64,000 nt of DNA from an uncultured Clostridia bacterium (GTDB taxonomy: Bacteria; Bacillota; Clostridia; Christensenellales; Pumilibacteraceae). This document shows, one piece after another, positions 63,095 through 64,000 of this stretch. Made by a program: the position numbers and the translations under genes. The stretch's first letter is position 1. Each line of letters opens with the position of its first letter. The notes beneath the pieces were generated by a model. That model had not been told where the DNA came from, did not search any database, and saw only the letters and a list, made by a program, of their open reading frames with translations. The DNA lies in contig CALVYT010000005.1 of NCBI GenBank assembly GCA_944372345.1, positions 62,001 to 126,000 on the forward strand. Direction: 5' to 3'.

Positions 63095-63205
63095 TCATTG
63101 TGCGGACATGGCTGCAACGATATACTCCGCATAGCGCCTTGCAGCGTTGATTTTTGTCACACGCTCGAACGTGCCGAAAAAAGCGTTGGAATTGACATCG
63201 CCCAT
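63095..63205 (-). CDS. Possible 36-residue microprotein
   Basis: An ATG-to-TGA frame of 36 codons lies between the lipoprotein gene and the terminator, ending only 8 bases before the hairpin. The product reads MGDVNSNAFFGTF then ERVTKINAARRYAEYIVAAM, an amphipathic helix-like composition. No convincing Shine-Dalgarno site was found (gcggataacagctg upstream). It may be a real small gene cotranscribed with the lipoprotein, or chance. Confidence 0.4.
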   Translation of the reverse strand: MGDVNSNAFFGTFERVTKINAARRYAEYIVAAMSAQ

Positions 63206-63260
63206 CAGCTGTTATCCGCGGGCTGATTTATTGTCGTTCTGTTCCGATGAGGCAGGCGCG

Positions 63261-63983
63261 TCATTCGATTGTGGTTTCTGCCAGGATCCTAATCTCCACC
63301 AGCGAGGTCCCCGACCCGCCGCCAGCGCCGTCGCTTTCATAATCATACAAAATGACGGAAACGGGAAGACTGATCTCCATGGGCGGGGCGACATCCGGAA
63401 CGTTCATCCAAAAATACTCCCTTACGCCGTTCCAGGAAGTCGCAAAACTTGCGTTGCCGCTCCAATTTTCGCCCGACAGCATTTCGCTCGACAGCACCGT
63501 TCCGTCCCGATCCGGAGAAGTGTCGGTGCACGTGTAGCGATATTCCTTCCCGTCGGGAGCAGAAAAGACCACTTCGACCTCATCGCTCTTGCTCCCCACG
63601 GTGACCGTCGCGCCCTCCAACCCGGCATAGATGCCGCGCTCCTGCACGACGGTGTCGATATATGCCATGAACGCGTCGGGGCTTGCCTTGTCCTCTTCCT
63701 GCAAACCTCCGAGAATATCGTAGTTATCGCATTCATTGGTGAAGTCCCAATCGATCTCGTCAAAATACTTTTCGATCAGATCGCCGACGGGAGTTTCCGA
63801 CTCCCCGTCGGCATATCCCGCACCCGTCTGCCCGTCCCAATCGACGGGCATGGTTTTCCCCGTGAACGTGACCGTCTTACCATACAAAGGGGTACTAACT
63901 AATCTCCCCCCGCATCCGACGGATAACAGCAACACGGAAGAAAGCATCAACGTGCCGATGGCGGTAATTACAACTTTTTTCAT
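63261..63983 (-). CDS. Lipoprotein of unknown function
   Basis: The 240-residue protein has a signal peptide ending in LLSVGC (Cys24), so it is membrane-anchored outside the cell. The mature part is acidic with alternating strands (VEVVFSAPDGKEYRYTC near residue 135) and a glycine-rich DGAGGGSGTS loop near the C-terminus. No family was recognised. AAGGAGGG lies six bases before the ATG at the right edge of the window; the promoter must be beyond the window. A 36-codon frame and a terminator follow. Confidence 0.75.
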   Translation of the reverse strand: MKKVVITAIGTLMLSSVLLLSVGCGGRLVSTPLYGKTVTFTGKTMPVDWDGQTGAGYADGESETPVGDLIEKYFDEIDWDFTNECDNYDILGGLQEEDKASPDAFMAYIDTVVQERGIYAGLEGATVTVGSKSDEVEVVFSAPDGKEYRYTCTDTSPDRDGTVLSSEMLSGENWSGNASFATSWNGVREYFWMNVPDVAPPMEISLPVSVILYDYESDGAGGGSGTSLVEIRILAETTIE

Positions 63984-64000
63984 ACATGCCCTCCTTATCC

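Noticed and set aside
59640..63300. tmRNA gene near smpB
   Set aside because: No tRNA-Ala-like ends or tag reading frame were recognised in the intergenic regions around smpB.
1..64000. CRISPR arrays, tRNA or rRNA genes, insertion sequences, prophage
   Set aside because: No regularly spaced short repeats, tRNA-like TTC/CCA features, transposase or phage motifs were seen on reading both strands.

Overview
The window looks like a chromosomal segment of a GC-rich member of the Bacillota (class Clostridia, probably an uncultured gut-type lineage). The evidence is the Bacillota-style S10/spc/alpha ribosomal superoperon with map, a KOW-domain gene and infA before rpmJ, zinc-type uS14, uS4 and bL36, a DUF5685 gene beside a J-domain gene, and a TraX-family membrane protein. 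Closer taxonomy is a guess. No tRNA, rRNA, CRISPR array, transposase or phage gene was seen.

Layout. 1-7490: a polysaccharide locus with a cut-off carbohydrate-binding protein, a membrane-anchored glycoside hydrolase family 3 enzyme whose domains are in permuted order, and two lipoproteins built from Ig-like and CBM6/35-like domains. 7554-9800: two paralogous membrane zinc-ribbon proteins with matching promoters and terminators, separated by a divergent XRE regulator gene with twin palindromic operators. 9886-13415: ilvD-leuC-leuD on the minus strand behind a promoter carrying a 32-bp-spaced direct repeat. 13481-20966: an orphan ABC ATPase with mnmG, then 6-phosphofructokinase, a Ppx/GppA-family protein with a three-copy AT-hook tail, and polyphosphate kinase. 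20993-24526: a heterodimeric ABC exporter. 24594-32450: a small membrane protein, an aminotransferase, thrC, trpS, a DUF5685/J-domain pair, and traX. 32535-41118: a large surface protein, recF, nadE, an OmpR-type two-component system and cysK. 42018-58199: ribosomal superoperon rpsJ to rplQ, including secY, adk, map, infA and rpoA. 58182-63983: a zinc-ribbon membrane protein, smpB, a cation/proton antiporter, an RlmD-type 23S rRNA methyltransferase, and a minus-strand lipoprotein with a possible microprotein.

Four signals stand out. First, a phosphofructokinase with a PPi-type lysine sits before an AT-hook-tailed, motif-divergent Ppx homologue and Ppk1, suggesting a polyphosphate module that may work on DNA. 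Second, several genes (xre, the ABC ATPase, traX, smpB and the 41265-41816 gene) have a -10 box only 6-11 bases before the start codon and no Shine-Dalgarno sequence, which predicts leaderless mRNAs beside ordinary Shine-Dalgarno genes. Third, two promoters have their -35 box inside the hairpin of the upstream terminator. Fourth, uL24 and uL5 carry adjacent Lys/Ala-rich tails like the one on the Ppx homologue. All functional statements rest on motif recognition by eye; no database or structure search was run.
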